Origin: Pyxidicoccus trucidator
Lineage (GTDB): Bacteria; Myxococcota; Myxococcia; Myxococcales; Myxococcaceae
Reading direction: 5' to 3'
DNA: 64,000 bases
Assembly: GCF_010894435.1 (NCBI RefSeq)
Contig: NZ_JAAIXZ010000013.1
Location: forward strand, 280,132 to 344,131
A program made the position numbers and the translations under genes. The stretch's first letter is position 1. Each line of letters begins with the position of its first letter. The notes beneath the pieces were generated by a model, which ran no database searches, was not told the DNA's origin, and worked only from the letters and a program-made list of their open reading frames with translations. Of the stretch, positions 8,248-18,355 are shown piece by piece.

Positions 8248-9255
8248 TCAGTCCCGCGCATTCACATCCAGCACCGCCGCGCCGTGCACGCGCCCCTCTC
8301 GCAGTGCGGTGAGCGCCTCGTTCGCGGCGGACAGGGGGAACACCTCCACCTCCGTGCGCACCGGCACACTCGGCGCGAGCGCGAGGAAGTCCAGCGCATC
8401 CGTGCGCGTGAGGTTCGCCACCGAGCGCACCACCCGCTCCTCCCAGAGCAGCGCGTAGGGGAAGGCGGGAATGTCACTCATGTGGATGCCGCCGCACACC
8501 ACCACTCCGCCCCGGTCCACCGCGCGCAGCGCCGCGGGCACCAGCGCTCCTACGGGCGCGAAGAGGATGGCCGCGTCCAGCGGCTCCGGCGGCAGCGCGT
8601 CCGAGTCTCCCGCCCACTCCGCCCCCAGCGACTTCGCGAAGCGCTGAGCCTCCGCGTCTCCTGGCCGGGTGAAGGCGAAGACGCGCCGCTTCTGGCGCAG
8701 CGCCACCTGGACCAGCACGTGCGCCGCGGCGCCAAAACCATAGAGGCCCAGCCGCTCGGCGTCTCCCGCCATGCGCAGGCTCCGGAAGCCGATGAGCCCC
8801 GCGCACATCAGCGGCGCGGCGTGGACGTCGCTGTACCCGGACGGGAGCGGAAAGCAGAAGCGCTGGTGCGCCACCGTGAACTCCGCATAGCCGCCGTCCA
8901 GGTCATAGCCGGTGAAGCGCGCCCGCTTGCAGAGGTTCTCCCGCCCCACCGTGCAGAAGCGGCACTGGCCACAGCTCCAGCCGAGCCACGGCACCCCCAC
9001 TCGCGTGCCCACGGGGAAGGCCGTCACCTCCTCGCCTCCGCCCACCACCGTGGCCACGATTTCATGGCCCGGTACCAGTGGCAGCTTCGGGCGCGTCAAC
9101 TCGCCGTCCACCACGTGCAGGTCCGTGCGGCACACCGCGCAGGCCCGCACCCGCAGCAGCAATTCCTCCGGGCCGGGACGCGGGAGGGGAAGCCACTCCT
9201 CTCGCAGCGGCTGCCCCGGTGCTCGCAGCACCATCGCCCGCATGCTCCCTTCCAT
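8248..9255 (-). CDS. Zinc-dependent alcohol dehydrogenase, MDR superfamily
   Basis: This 335-residue medium-chain dehydrogenase carries the catalytic zinc ligands Cys in ACAVCRTDLH and His-Glu in VPGHEIVATV, and a structural zinc site with four Cys in CGQCRFCTVGRENLC. The nucleotide-binding segment reads LGLYGFGAAAHVLVQV. The family oxidises primary alcohols or reduces aldehydes with NAD(P). The lack of a closely matched substrate loop and the slightly altered glycine motif (GFGAAA) leave the substrate open. The ATG at 9255 sits seven bases after GAGGAGA; an internal ATG at 9243 is the other candidate. It is transcribed alone, downstream of a hairpin. Confidence 0.93.
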   Translation of the reverse strand: MEGSMRAMVLRAPGQPLREEWLPLPRPGPEELLLRVRACAVCRTDLHVVDGELTRPKLPLVPGHEIVATVVGGGEEVTAFPVGTRVGVPWLGWSCGQCRFCTVGRENLCKRARFTGYDLDGGYAEFTVAHQRFCFPLPSGYSDVHAAPLMCAGLIGFRSLRMAGDAERLGLYGFGAAAHVLVQVALRQKRRVFAFTRPGDAEAQRFAKSLGAEWAGDSDALPPEPLDAAILFAPVGALVPAALRAVDRGGVVVCGGIHMSDIPAFPYALLWEERVVRSVANLTRTDALDFLALAPSVPVRTEVEVFPLSAANEALTALREGRVHGAAVLDVNARD

Positions 9256-9294
9256 GAGCCGCTCTCCTCACGCCTGCTGAGGAAAACATGGCGA

Positions 9295-9326
9295 CGCCCG
9301 GGGCGCGCTGAAGCACGCCCCGGGCG
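9295..9326 (-). terminator. Hairpin between surface-repeat gene and alcohol dehydrogenase
   Basis: A perfect 11-bp stem (9295-9305 with 9316-9326) with a 10-base loop lies downstream of the minus-strand LA_2272-like gene. In the minus direction a short T run (TTTT near 9283-9287) follows, which supports a terminator. Confidence 0.6.
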
Positions 9327-9412
9327 CTCGGCAGGCAGGCGGCGGAGTGCGCCGCCGAGGGGCCGGGTCCTCCACCGTCCCGGGCGAACCGGGCTCCGTC
9401 AGGAGGACAGAA

Positions 9413-10906
9413 TCAGAGCTGCACGCCGGCCAGCACGCCCGGCCACGTCCGCACGACGGTGCTGCCTCCGTCGGAGACCTGCCGCCACTCCGGGCCGATG
9501 CCCAGCTCGTCCCAGCGCTCATCCGCGTCCCAGCTGACGAGCGTGTTCGCGGTGACGCCGCCGTACACCGCGAAGCGCCGGGCCACCTGGAAGCCCGCCA
9601 TCAGCCGGACCTGGCCGAGCACGTGCTCGGTGTCATCGTACAGCCGGCGCGAGTGGAGCGTGCTGCCCACCACATCCACGTCGACGTAGAAGCGCCCGAG
9701 CGGGATATGGCCGCCGACGCCCACGCCAAGGACATAGCGACGGCTCTCGCCGTCCAGGGGCGGGGTGAAGCCCGCGGCGAGCAGCGTGTAGAGGTGGCGG
9801 CCGCCCAGCTTCAGGCCCACGTTGGCCATCGCCACGTCACTGCCCCACACCTGCACGTGCGCCTGGCCGTTGCCGACGAAGCTCAGCAGCCCCACCGACT
9901 CGCCCTCCGTCGTGCCCGCGACGTTGAGGAGGCCCACCTGCACGCCCTTCACCCGGCCCGCCACGTTGACGAGGCCCACCTGCGCGCCGTCCACCTCGCC
10001 GCCCACGTTGATGAGGGAGAGCTGCCCGCCCGAGATTTGGCGCGCGTAGCTGACGCCCGAGGACATCTGAAGGCCGGACACCTCCGAGGCCACGTTGGCG
10101 CCCACCGTTGCCTGGAGCCCGCGCACCGGGCCGCCCGCCACGTTGAGGCCCACGCTGAGCTGCGCGCCGTGCACCGACCCCGTCGCCACGTTGGCACCCA
10201 CCGAGAGCTGCGCTCCGCTCACCGCGCCCGCCACCGTGTTGGCGCCCACCGTGAGCTGCGCGCCCTCCATCATCCCGCGCACCACGTTGACGCCCACGCT
10301 GGATTGGATGCCGAAGAAGTCGCCCCCCGCCACGTTGCCGCCCACGGACAGCTGCGTGCCCGTCACCGGCCCTCGCGACACATTGGCCCCCACCGCGAGC
10401 TGCGCGCCGTGAAGCCCTTCCGTCACCCAGTTGCCACCTATCGACATCGCCACGCCGTCCACCCGCTTCGCATGCGTGGCGACCAGGCCGATGGACACGG
10501 TGTTGACCACGTTGCCGGTGTGGAAGCCCGACGTGCTGAGGCCCGGCACCAGCGAGAGGCTGAACGGGATGTGGACCTCCTCCGCCTCCGCGCTCGCCAC
10601 GGGCTCCGCCTTCGCCTTCGTCTCCACCGGAGAGGCCGCCGCCGGGGCCGCGCTCACCGCGCCACCCACCGCCGCGTCCACCAGCGGAGGCGCCACCATG
10701 ACCCGCTCCGTGCCGGGACCGTCGACGGCCGGCGCGGCCGGTGCGGCCACCGCTTCCGGAGCCGTGTCCGGGCGCGACGGAGCCGGCTCGGCTGCCTGCT
10801 CCGCGCCGGGGGCCTGCACGCCCGCCGACTTCGGCTCCTCGGCTCCGGCCGAGAACGCCACCACCGCCGCCACGACCCCCGCACACACCGAGACCTTGCG
10901 CTTCAT
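9413..10906 (-). CDS. LA_2272-type surface-repeat protein with C-terminal barrel-like domain
   Basis: This is an exported 497-residue protein. The start at 10906 (MKRKVSVCAGVVAAVVAFSA) follows AGGAAGG and gives a clean signal peptide. A Pro/Ala-rich linker runs to about residue 125. From about 150 to 360 there are some fourteen imperfect repeats of 14-16 residues with consensus G-x-Q-L-S-V-G-A/L-N-V-A-x-G, shifting to GLVNVAG near the end. This matches the LA2272 surface-repeat family and suggests a right-handed beta solenoid. The last 130 residues alternate hydrophobic and polar strands and end in Leu, like an outer-membrane barrel. A surface location is inferred. The ligand or role is unknown. 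Confidence 0.82.
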   Translation of the reverse strand: MKRKVSVCAGVVAAVVAFSAGAEEPKSAGVQAPGAEQAAEPAPSRPDTAPEAVAAPAAPAVDGPGTERVMVAPPLVDAAVGGAVSAAPAAASPVETKAKAEPVASAEAEEVHIPFSLSLVPGLSTSGFHTGNVVNTVSIGLVATHAKRVDGVAMSIGGNWVTEGLHGAQLAVGANVSRGPVTGTQLSVGGNVAGGDFFGIQSSVGVNVVRGMMEGAQLTVGANTVAGAVSGAQLSVGANVATGSVHGAQLSVGLNVAGGPVRGLQATVGANVASEVSGLQMSSGVSYARQISGGQLSLINVGGEVDGAQVGLVNVAGRVKGVQVGLLNVAGTTEGESVGLLSFVGNGQAHVQVWGSDVAMANVGLKLGGRHLYTLLAAGFTPPLDGESRRYVLGVGVGGHIPLGRFYVDVDVVGSTLHSRRLYDDTEHVLGQVRLMAGFQVARRFAVYGGVTANTLVSWDADERWDELGIGPEWRQVSDGGSTVVRTWPGVLAGVQL

Positions 10907-11166
10907 CGCCTGGACCTTCCTGGACTGTTCCGAAGAGCGGCCCGGCCCGCACCGTGCGGGCACCGGAGCCATACAGAGAGCTTCACCGGGGGACGTTGCC
11001 GCCCCTCTCGCGGAAGGAAACACCGGCACCACGAAAAGCTGTCACCCGCCCGTGGCACCGCTCGGGCGAAGGCGTGCATGCGCCCCCGGGCGGGAACTGT
11101 CACCTGTCCACCCACTCGCGCCCTCGTCCCCGCCGGCCTCCAGGCTCCGACGCTAGATTCAGCGTC

Positions 11167-12189
11167 ATGCCCCCGGAATTGCCCTCCGACCTGGATCAAC
11201 CCCGTCCGTCCACGACGACCCGCCGCGAGGTGCTCGCCGCGGGGCTCGGCGGACTGCTGCTGCCGGCGGTCGCCTCCGCGCAGGCCACGCCTCCACCCCC
11301 TCCCGCGAAGGCCGCGCCACCGCCGAAGCCGGGCACGCCCGCGAAGCCCACCACCCGAGGAGAAGCCATGCTCACCCGCCCCATCCCCAGCTCGGGCGAA
11401 GCGCTGCCCGTCATCGGGCTCGGCACCTGGCAGACGTTCGACGTGGGCACCGCCCCCTCCGAGCGTGGCCCGCTGGCCGAGGTCCTCCGCCGCTTCCTCG
11501 CCTCGGGCGCGCGCCTCATCGACTCGTCACCCATGTACGGCCGCGCGGAGCAGGTGACGGGCGACCTGCTCGACTCCATCGGCGAGCTGAAGACGCCCTT
11601 CCTCGCCTCCAAGGTCTGGACCACCGGAAAGGACGAGGGCCTCGCGCAGCTGCGCGACTCCGTCCAGCGCATGGGCCGGGGGCGAATGGACCTGATGCAG
11701 GTCCACAACCTCGTGGACTGGCGCACGCAGCTGCCCGTGCTGCGCGAGTGGAAGGCCGCCGGCCGCATCCGCTACGTCGGCGTCACCCACTACACGCGCG
11801 GCGCCTTCGACGAGCTGGAGCGCTTCATCCGCGAGGAGAAGCTGGACTTCGTGCAGCTCCCCTACTCGCTCGCGCAGCGCGACGCGGAGAAGCGCCTGCT
11901 GCCCGCCGCCGCCGAACATGGCGTGGCGGTGCTCGTCATGCAGCCCTTCGCCTCGGGCTCGCTCTTCCAGCGCGTGCGCGGGCGCGCCCTGCCGGAGTGG
12001 GCCGCGGAGTTCGACTGCACCAGCTGGGCGCAGTTCTTCCTCAAGTTCATCCTCGGCCACCCCGCCGTGCACTGCCCGCTGCCCGCCACCAGCAAGCCCG
12101 ACCACGTCGCCGACAACCTGCGCGCCGGCTTCGGACGCCTGCCCGACGAGAAGCAGCGCGCCCGCATGGCCCGCGCCCTCGAGGGCTGA
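11167..12189 (+). CDS. Aldo/keto reductase with Tat signal peptide
   Basis: This 340-residue protein begins with a twin-arginine leader (TTTRREVLAAGLGG) and a Pro/Ala/Lys-rich linker, so it is probably folded with its cofactor in the cytoplasm and exported. The barrel follows, with catalytic Tyr in DSSPMYGRAE, Lys in LASKVWTT and His in MDLMQVHNL; the Asp of the tetrad is in LIDSS. Cofactor-binding segments near the C-terminus are short. Exported aldo/keto reductases are uncommon and their electron source in the periplasm is unclear. It converges with the next gene, whose stop lies seven bases away. Confidence 0.9.
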   Translation: MPPELPSDLDQPRPSTTTRREVLAAGLGGLLLPAVASAQATPPPPPAKAAPPPKPGTPAKPTTRGEAMLTRPIPSSGEALPVIGLGTWQTFDVGTAPSERGPLAEVLRRFLASGARLIDSSPMYGRAEQVTGDLLDSIGELKTPFLASKVWTTGKDEGLAQLRDSVQRMGRGRMDLMQVHNLVDWRTQLPVLREWKAAGRIRYVGVTHYTRGAFDELERFIREEKLDFVQLPYSLAQRDAEKRLLPAAAEHGVAVLVMQPFASGSLFQRVRGRALPEWAAEFDCTSWAQFFLKFILGHPAVHCPLPATSKPDHVADNLRAGFGRLPDEKQRARMARALEG

Positions 12190-12195
12190 CGCGCG

Positions 12196-12690
12196 CTACA
12201 GCTCCGGGTCCGGCGCGTACTGGAGCTCACCCGTGGGCTCCAGCACCAGCCCCGTGCCCGGCTCGCCCGATTCGTCGTCGCGGCCCACCTCCAGCACGGA
12301 GTCCTGCGCGTCCCACTGGCCCAGGTAGTACTCGCCGCCCGCGGCCATGCACGCGCGGCCCTCGGACACCACCGTCTCCACCACCTCGCGCTTGTCGCTG
12401 GTGGCGCGCAGCAGCGTCCACTCCTTGTTGTCCTCGCGAAAGCCCGCCACCAGCTCCTGCAGCTCGGCGTCCTGCGGCGCGCCGGCCGGCAGCGTCTGCC
12501 GCTCCCACGTGCGCGCCTCCTTCGCCGGCTGCCTCGCCTTCCACGCGCGCGCCAGCTCCAGCACCTTCTCCTCCGCCGAGTCCTGGAGCGCGTGCAGCTC
12601 CTCCGGCAGCTCAATCTCCTCCAGCGCCAGCAGCGCCGTCTCGAGCTGCAGTGCCTTGAGGCTCCACTCGTTCCACGCCGTCTTCAGCAT
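12196..12690 (-). CDS. Hypothetical protein, helical N-terminus
   Basis: I do not recognise this 164-residue protein. The first half is strongly helical and charged (LETALLALEEIELPEELHAL), with coiled-coil character. The second half looks like mixed beta structure (GGEYYLGQWDAQDSVLEVGR) with an acidic C-terminus. There is no signal peptide and no membrane segment, so it is likely cytoplasmic. It is transcribed from the minus strand and converges on the aldo/keto reductase. Coding potential is supported by strong third-position G/C bias and a clean start at 12690. Confidence 0.7.
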   Translation of the reverse strand: MLKTAWNEWSLKALQLETALLALEEIELPEELHALQDSAEEKVLELARAWKARQPAKEARTWERQTLPAGAPQDAELQELVAGFREDNKEWTLLRATSDKREVVETVVSEGRACMAAGGEYYLGQWDAQDSVLEVGRDDESGEPGTGLVLEPTGELQYAPDPEL

Positions 12691-12822
12691 CCGTCACCCT
12701 CGCTGTTCACCTGCGGCCAGCCACCTACCACACCGCCTGCCTGCCCTGGCGGCGAGCAGGCGGCCACTCCGTGTTCCCCGCCCGCCTCGCGACCTACCTT
12801 GAGCCCCCAGGGAGGAACAGCC

Positions 12823-13347
12823 ATGGCGAGCAAGAAGAAGGACACGCACGAGGTCGTCCAACACTTCGGAGACCTCATCAAGGGCATCAAGGTCGCGATG
12901 ATGACCACCGTGGAGGAGGACGGGAGCCTGCGCAGCCGTCCCATGTGGACCCACGACCGGGACTTCGACGGCGAGCTCTGGTTCTTCACCCGCGAGCACT
13001 CACCCAAGGTGGGCGAGGTGGAGCATGACCACCACGTCAGCCTCGCGTACTCGGACCCGACGAGGGACCGCTACGTCTCCGTGAGCGGCCGCTGCCGGCT
13101 GGTACTCGACAAGGAGAAGGCCCGCGAGCTGTGGAACCCCACCCTCAAGGCCTGGTTCCCCGAGGGTCTGGATGATCCAGAGCTCGCCCTGCTGTGCATC
13201 CGCGTGGAGCGCGCCGAGTACTGGGACACCCCCAACAGCCGCATGGTGCAGCTGGCCGGCATGGTGAAGGCCGCCCTCACCGGCGAGACGTACCAGCCCG
13301 GCGACAACCAGAAGCTGGACCTGGGCGACGCCCCGCTGACCCATTGA
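12823..13347 (+). CDS. Pyridoxamine-phosphate-oxidase-like FMN-binding protein
   Basis: This 174-residue protein is of the general-stress split-barrel family (COG3871-like). The ATG at 12823 follows GGAGGA by seven bases. Typical features are the N-terminal helix with DLIKGIKVAMMTT, the strand SLRSRPMWTH, the FMN-phosphate region LWFFTREHSPKVGEV and the Trp-containing C-terminal part (VERAEYWDTPNSRMVQL). Relatives bind flavin or heme and are induced by stress; their substrates are mostly unknown. It stands alone on the plus strand. Confidence 0.88.
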   Translation: MASKKKDTHEVVQHFGDLIKGIKVAMMTTVEEDGSLRSRPMWTHDRDFDGELWFFTREHSPKVGEVEHDHHVSLAYSDPTRDRYVSVSGRCRLVLDKEKARELWNPTLKAWFPEGLDDPELALLCIRVERAEYWDTPNSRMVQLAGMVKAALTGETYQPGDNQKLDLGDAPLTH

Positions 13348-13888
13348 AGCCCCACCGGGCGCTCCAGCCTGGGGCCCGCCCGCATATATAAGGAGGGGGC
13401 GGCACCACCGCGCCGGGACATCTCATCTTTCGAGACTTCCGGTTGCGCCGGGCGGGCGCGGGCGCCATGACTGGGCCCGCCGGACCCGCCTTGCCTGTTC
13501 CACACCCCTGTAGGCTCCCACCCCACCCACTGCTCAACCCCTCGCGCCTCGCCGCGTGCCAGCCCGGGTCATCCCAGACACCCCGACTATATTGTCAGAG
13601 TGGAGTCTTGCGGGTGTCACCCTTTGGACGTCGTGGTGTTTCTCTGACAGCCCCGTTCGTCCCGCCTTGTAGCTGGCGGGGGCTGCTCCATCCAGATCGC
13701 CGCGCGGCGTGGTAACAGCGCCCGACCCACATGACGTTGAAGTCAAGAACGCTTTAGGGTATCAACCATCCGCTTTCGAGATTTTCCGCATGCCCCATAG
13801 GTATCGTACCGACGGCATTGCATACGGCGGACTCGAATACGTCTAGCGAGGCGGCGCGGATTCCGCCCTTTGAAGGAAGAACTCCAAG
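13348..13888 (+). promoter_or_regulatory. 541-base leader upstream of the inositol operon with inverted repeats
   Basis: I see no convincing gene here. The stretch is less G+C-rich than its surroundings. An 8-bp inverted repeat, TGTCAGAG at 13593-13600 and CTCTGACA at 13642-13649, flanks 41 bases. A second 6-bp hairpin is at 13661-13680 (CCCGCC/GGCGGG). An isolated AAGGAGG near 13391 has no start codon at a usable distance. The promoter of the inositol operon must lie in this interval, but I cannot place -35 and -10 elements with confidence. Confidence 0.45.
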
Positions 13889-15200
<1,312 letters not shown>

Positions 15201-15226
<26 letters not shown>

Positions 15227-16133
15227 AGCGACCCCCTTCACGTGGCTCTGCACCCTGCTGGGTGTGGGCCACGTGGTGTTGGTGGCGGCCACCGGACGGC
15301 TCCGGTGGGACCACGTCGTTGCCGACGTGCTGCTGGTGGGGGTGGCCTGGGCGGGCCCCCGCTCGCGGCGCTTCCTGGCAGGCGGGCTCCCGCTATGGCT
15401 GACCGGCATGCTGCTGGACAGCCAGGGGCTCTGGCTGTTCCTGCGGGGCACCATCCACACGGGTGATTTGTGGGAATGGGAGCGCCAGTGGTTCCCCGCG
15501 CCGGGCGGCACGACCTGGCCCGAGTGGTGGGCCACGCGCTTCACCCCGGTGCTGGATTTGCTCTGCGGCTTCTCGTACGCGGCCTACCTTTACGAGGTCT
15601 TCCTCGTGGCCATCTTCTTCTTTGTGAAGAAGGACACACGCTTCGAGAAGCTGTGCTGGGCCTTCCTGGTGGTCAACGCCATGGGCGTGGTCATCTACCT
15701 CGTCTATCCGGCGGCACCGCCCTGGTACGTGCTCAAGTACGGCCCCGGTCCGGCGGACCTCGCCGCGCTGCCCAGCCCCGCTGGCACCGCGCGCTTCGAC
15801 GCGCTGCTGGGCATCAACTACTTCGCCAGCTTCTACTCGCGGAACACCAACGTCTTCGGGGCGATGCCGTCACTGCACGCCTCCTACCCGTTCATGGTGG
15901 TGTTCTACGTGTGGAACAAGGGCTGGGCCTGGCGCGTGCCCGCGGCGGCGTTCTCCGCGCTGGTCGCCTTCTCCGCCATCTACCTGACGCACCACTACAT
16001 CCTGGACGTGCTCGCGGGCATGGTCGCAGCCATCGCCGCGTACCTGGCGGTGGAGGCCGTGTTCGCGCGCCGGGCGGTACCGGCGGCGGCCATGACCGTG
16101 CCACTGACTTCTAGAGGAGACACCCGTGCTTGA
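15201..16133 (+). CDS. PAP2-superfamily inositol-phosphoceramide-synthase-like transferase
   Basis: This integral-membrane protein of about 310 residues has six or more predicted segments. The C-terminal half carries the two active-site blocks of AUR1-type PAP2 enzymes: FGAMPSLHASYPF and YLTHHYILDVLAGM, including both catalytic His and the Asp. AUR1-type enzymes move phosphoinositol from phosphatidylinositol to ceramide. The ATG at 15201 lies inside the end of ino1 (26-base overlap). An initial ATG at 15159 is less likely because it would lie deeper in ino1. A lipid-phosphate phosphatase role cannot be excluded by sequence alone, but the operon favours inositol lipid transfer. Confidence 0.86.
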
Positions 16134-17370
16134 GACTCTGGTGGCCTGGCTGAGTGGAAACCTGTCTCCGTCCGCCCGCATCTGGACGGCGCTGGCGCCC
16201 GCCATCCTGGCCTGCGCCTACTTCCTCGGAGGGCTGCTGCTCTTCACCATCCGGTGCGCCTTCAAGGGCATTCCCCGGGACGAGGAGACGCTCAAGCGCG
16301 GCAGCACGGTGCTGGTGGGCTTCTTCCTGCGACACTACTTCTTCTGGGTCATCCAGCCGCTGTGGGCGGTGATTCTGCGCTCGGGGCTGCCGGCCAACGC
16401 GCTGTCCATGCTGTCGGGCCTGCTGGGCGTCTCCGCCGGCGTGGCGCTGGCGGCGGGCCGCTTCGCGCTCGGCGGCTGGCTCTTCCTGGCGGCGGGCATC
16501 CTCGACGTCATGGACGGCCGCATCGCCCGCACGCGCAAGGAGGCCAACCCGGCCGGCGCGGCGCTCGACTCGGTGCTCGACCGGTACGTGGACTCGGCGA
16601 TGCTCATGGGCCTGGCCTGGTACTACCGGGACACGTGGGTGCTGCTGCCGGCGCTGCTCGCGCTGCTGGGCTCGTCGCTGGTGCCCTACGTGCGCGCCAA
16701 GGGTGAGGGCCTGGGCGTGAGTGTCCGGGACGGGGCCATGCAGCGGCTGGAGCGGGTGCTCTTCCTGGGCGTGGGCACGGCGCTGTCTCCGATTCTGGAG
16801 GCCGTCTTCTGGCCCGAGGAGAAGCACCCCATGCACTGGCTGGCGGTGGTGGGGCTCGTCTTCGTGGCGGTGATGAGCAACTACACGGCCATCACCCGCT
16901 TCCGGACGCTGGTGCGCACGCTGGCGCCCAAGCGGCAGGAGGCGCGCTCCGGCAAGGCGATTCTCGGCTTCAACGCCGTGGCGGGGGCGGTGGCCACCGC
17001 GGCGGACTTCGCGCTGGTGCTGGTGCTGGTGGAGTGGGCGGGGATTCTGCCCGCCTGGGCCACGGTGGTGGGCTCCGTGCTGGGCGCGGTGGTGAACTAC
17101 TCCATCAACCGGGTGCTCACCTTCAAGAGCACGGCCGCGGTGTCGCGGCAGCTGGCGCGCTACGCGGTGGTGAGCGGGACGAGTGCACTGCTCAACGCGG
17201 GCGGCGTGGCGCTGCTGACGCTGCATCCGCAGCTGGCGTACACGCTGGGTTGGTGGCTGGTGCGCGGCGTCGTGTACTTCGCGTGGAACCTGCCCCTGCA
17301 GCGCGATTATGTCTTCAACGACAACGCCTCGCCGGATCCGCTCTTGGAGCAGCGCCCCCATGCTGCGTAA
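16126..17370 (+). CDS. CDP-alcohol phosphatidyltransferase fused to a GtrA-like domain
   Basis: This 414-residue membrane protein joins two families. Residues about 70-270 form a CDP-alcohol phosphatidyltransferase with the full motif DGRIARTRKEANPAGAALD followed by SVLD (DGx2ARx8Gx3Dx3D). Residues about 285-400 match GtrA (FNAVAGAVATAADFALVLVL, then VVNYSINRVLTFKS), a small four-helix membrane family linked to flipping of polyprenyl-linked sugars. With ino1 next to it, the likely reaction is CDP-diacylglycerol plus inositol phosphate giving phosphatidylinositol phosphate. It starts with GTG at 16126 after AGAGGAGA and overlaps the PAP2 gene by eight bases. The GtrA fusion suggests coupling of synthesis to transbilayer movement; this is inference. 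Confidence 0.9.
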   Translation: MLETLVAWLSGNLSPSARIWTALAPAILACAYFLGGLLLFTIRCAFKGIPRDEETLKRGSTVLVGFFLRHYFFWVIQPLWAVILRSGLPANALSMLSGLLGVSAGVALAAGRFALGGWLFLAAGILDVMDGRIARTRKEANPAGAALDSVLDRYVDSAMLMGLAWYYRDTWVLLPALLALLGSSLVPYVRAKGEGLGVSVRDGAMQRLERVLFLGVGTALSPILEAVFWPEEKHPMHWLAVVGLVFVAVMSNYTAITRFRTLVRTLAPKRQEARSGKAILGFNAVAGAVATAADFALVLVLVEWAGILPAWATVVGSVLGAVVNYSINRVLTFKSTAAVSRQLARYAVVSGTSALLNAGGVALLTLHPQLAYTLGWWLVRGVVYFAWNLPLQRDYVFNDNASPDPLLEQRPHAA

Positions 17371-18355
17371 AGCCCGTCTCCTGTTCCCGATGATGGTGGC
17401 GCTCCTCGCCACGCTCGCGCTGCCTTCGGTGGCGGTGGCGGGCGGGACGCTGGAGCCGAAGCCCTCCCCGCATGACAACTACGGAGAGAGCTTCACCTTC
17501 ATCGGGGACCTGGACGGCGGCACCTTCGTGCTGGTGCAGTTGATGGTGACGAACATCGGCCCGGGCTCGCGCCACGGCATCTGCCGGGCGACGGTGCTGA
17601 AGCCCGGGCAGCGCGCGTGGACGCCGCAGAAGAAGGTGGGCGAGAAGGAGTGGAGATACGACGCGAGCACCGGCACCCTGCAGGTGGGGGCATGCTCGGC
17701 GCGCGCGGAGAGCGGCTCCACGCGGGTGGAGGCGCCGCTGGACGGCGGGCGGGTGGTGCTGGAGTACGCCGCGCCGGTGGAGCCGCAATCTCCCGAGGGC
17801 TCGGAGGTGGAGGTGGGCAGCGCGCGCTACCGCCACGAGGTGACGCTGGCCTTCAGTCCGGTGCGGGTGCTGCTGCAGCTGCCCAAGGGCGCGGAGGAGA
17901 CGCACGTGGGGGGTGGCTACGGGGACCACACGCGCTCCACGATTGCGCCGGCGAAGCTGGCCAAGCGCTGGGTGCGCTTCCGGGCGCTGCGCGGCGGCGA
18001 GCGGCTGGTGCTGCTGGCGCGCGAGGGCCAGGACGGTGAGTTCGGCCCCGTGTACACGTGGGAGCAGGGCGAGCCGCCCCGCTCGCTGGAGCACTTCACC
18101 TTGAGCCGCGAGGGCGCGAAGGAGCGCAGCGTGTGGAAGGTGGAGCTGTTCGGTGATGCTGGCGCGGCGCTGGTGCTGCGCTCCACGGCGCTCTTGCAGC
18201 GCAGCGCGCCGGTGGAGGACCTGGGCATGCTGGGCGGACTGGTGCGGCCGGTGGTGGGCTCGCCGGTGACGTACCTGCACCGCGCGGTGCTGGAGCGCGC
18301 CGGGAAGGCGCCGGTGGCGGGGCTGCTGGAGGTCTCGCTCGAAGGAGACCTGTAG
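17360..18355 (+). CDS. Exported protein of unknown function in the inositol-lipid operon
   Basis: This 331-residue protein begins MLRKARLLFPMMVALLATLA and has a clear Sec signal peptide cleaved near AVAGG. The mature part is rich in beta strands, with short acidic and aromatic motifs such as HDNYGESFTFIGDLDGGTF, and lacks Cys pairs or transmembrane helices. It resembles the lipocalin-like or AttH-like beta proteins only loosely; I do not assign it. The ATG at 17360 overlaps the end of the transferase gene, and its stop overlaps the phosphatase start by one base. Tight coupling to lipid genes suggests a periplasmic role in handling or sensing the lipid product. Confidence 0.8.
   Translation: MLRKARLLFPMMVALLATLALPSVAVAGGTLEPKPSPHDNYGESFTFIGDLDGGTFVLVQLMVTNIGPGSRHGICRATVLKPGQRAWTPQKKVGEKEWRYDASTGTLQVGACSARAESGSTRVEAPLDGGRVVLEYAAPVEPQSPEGSEVEVGSARYRHEVTLAFSPVRVLLQLPKGAEETHVGGGYGDHTRSTIAPAKLAKRWVRFRALRGGERLVLLAREGQDGEFGPVYTWEQGEPPRSLEHFTLSREGAKERSVWKVELFGDAGAALVLRSTALLQRSAPVEDLGMLGGLVRPVVGSPVTYLHRAVLERAGKAPVAGLLEVSLEGDL

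Noticed and set aside
10000..10450. Regular 45-base spacing that could be a DNA repeat array
   Set aside because: It follows the reading frame of the surface-repeat protein and encodes its solenoid repeats.
13443..13715. Possible short coding frame upstream of ino1
   Set aside because: Pro/Arg-rich composition without third-position bias or a ribosome-binding site.
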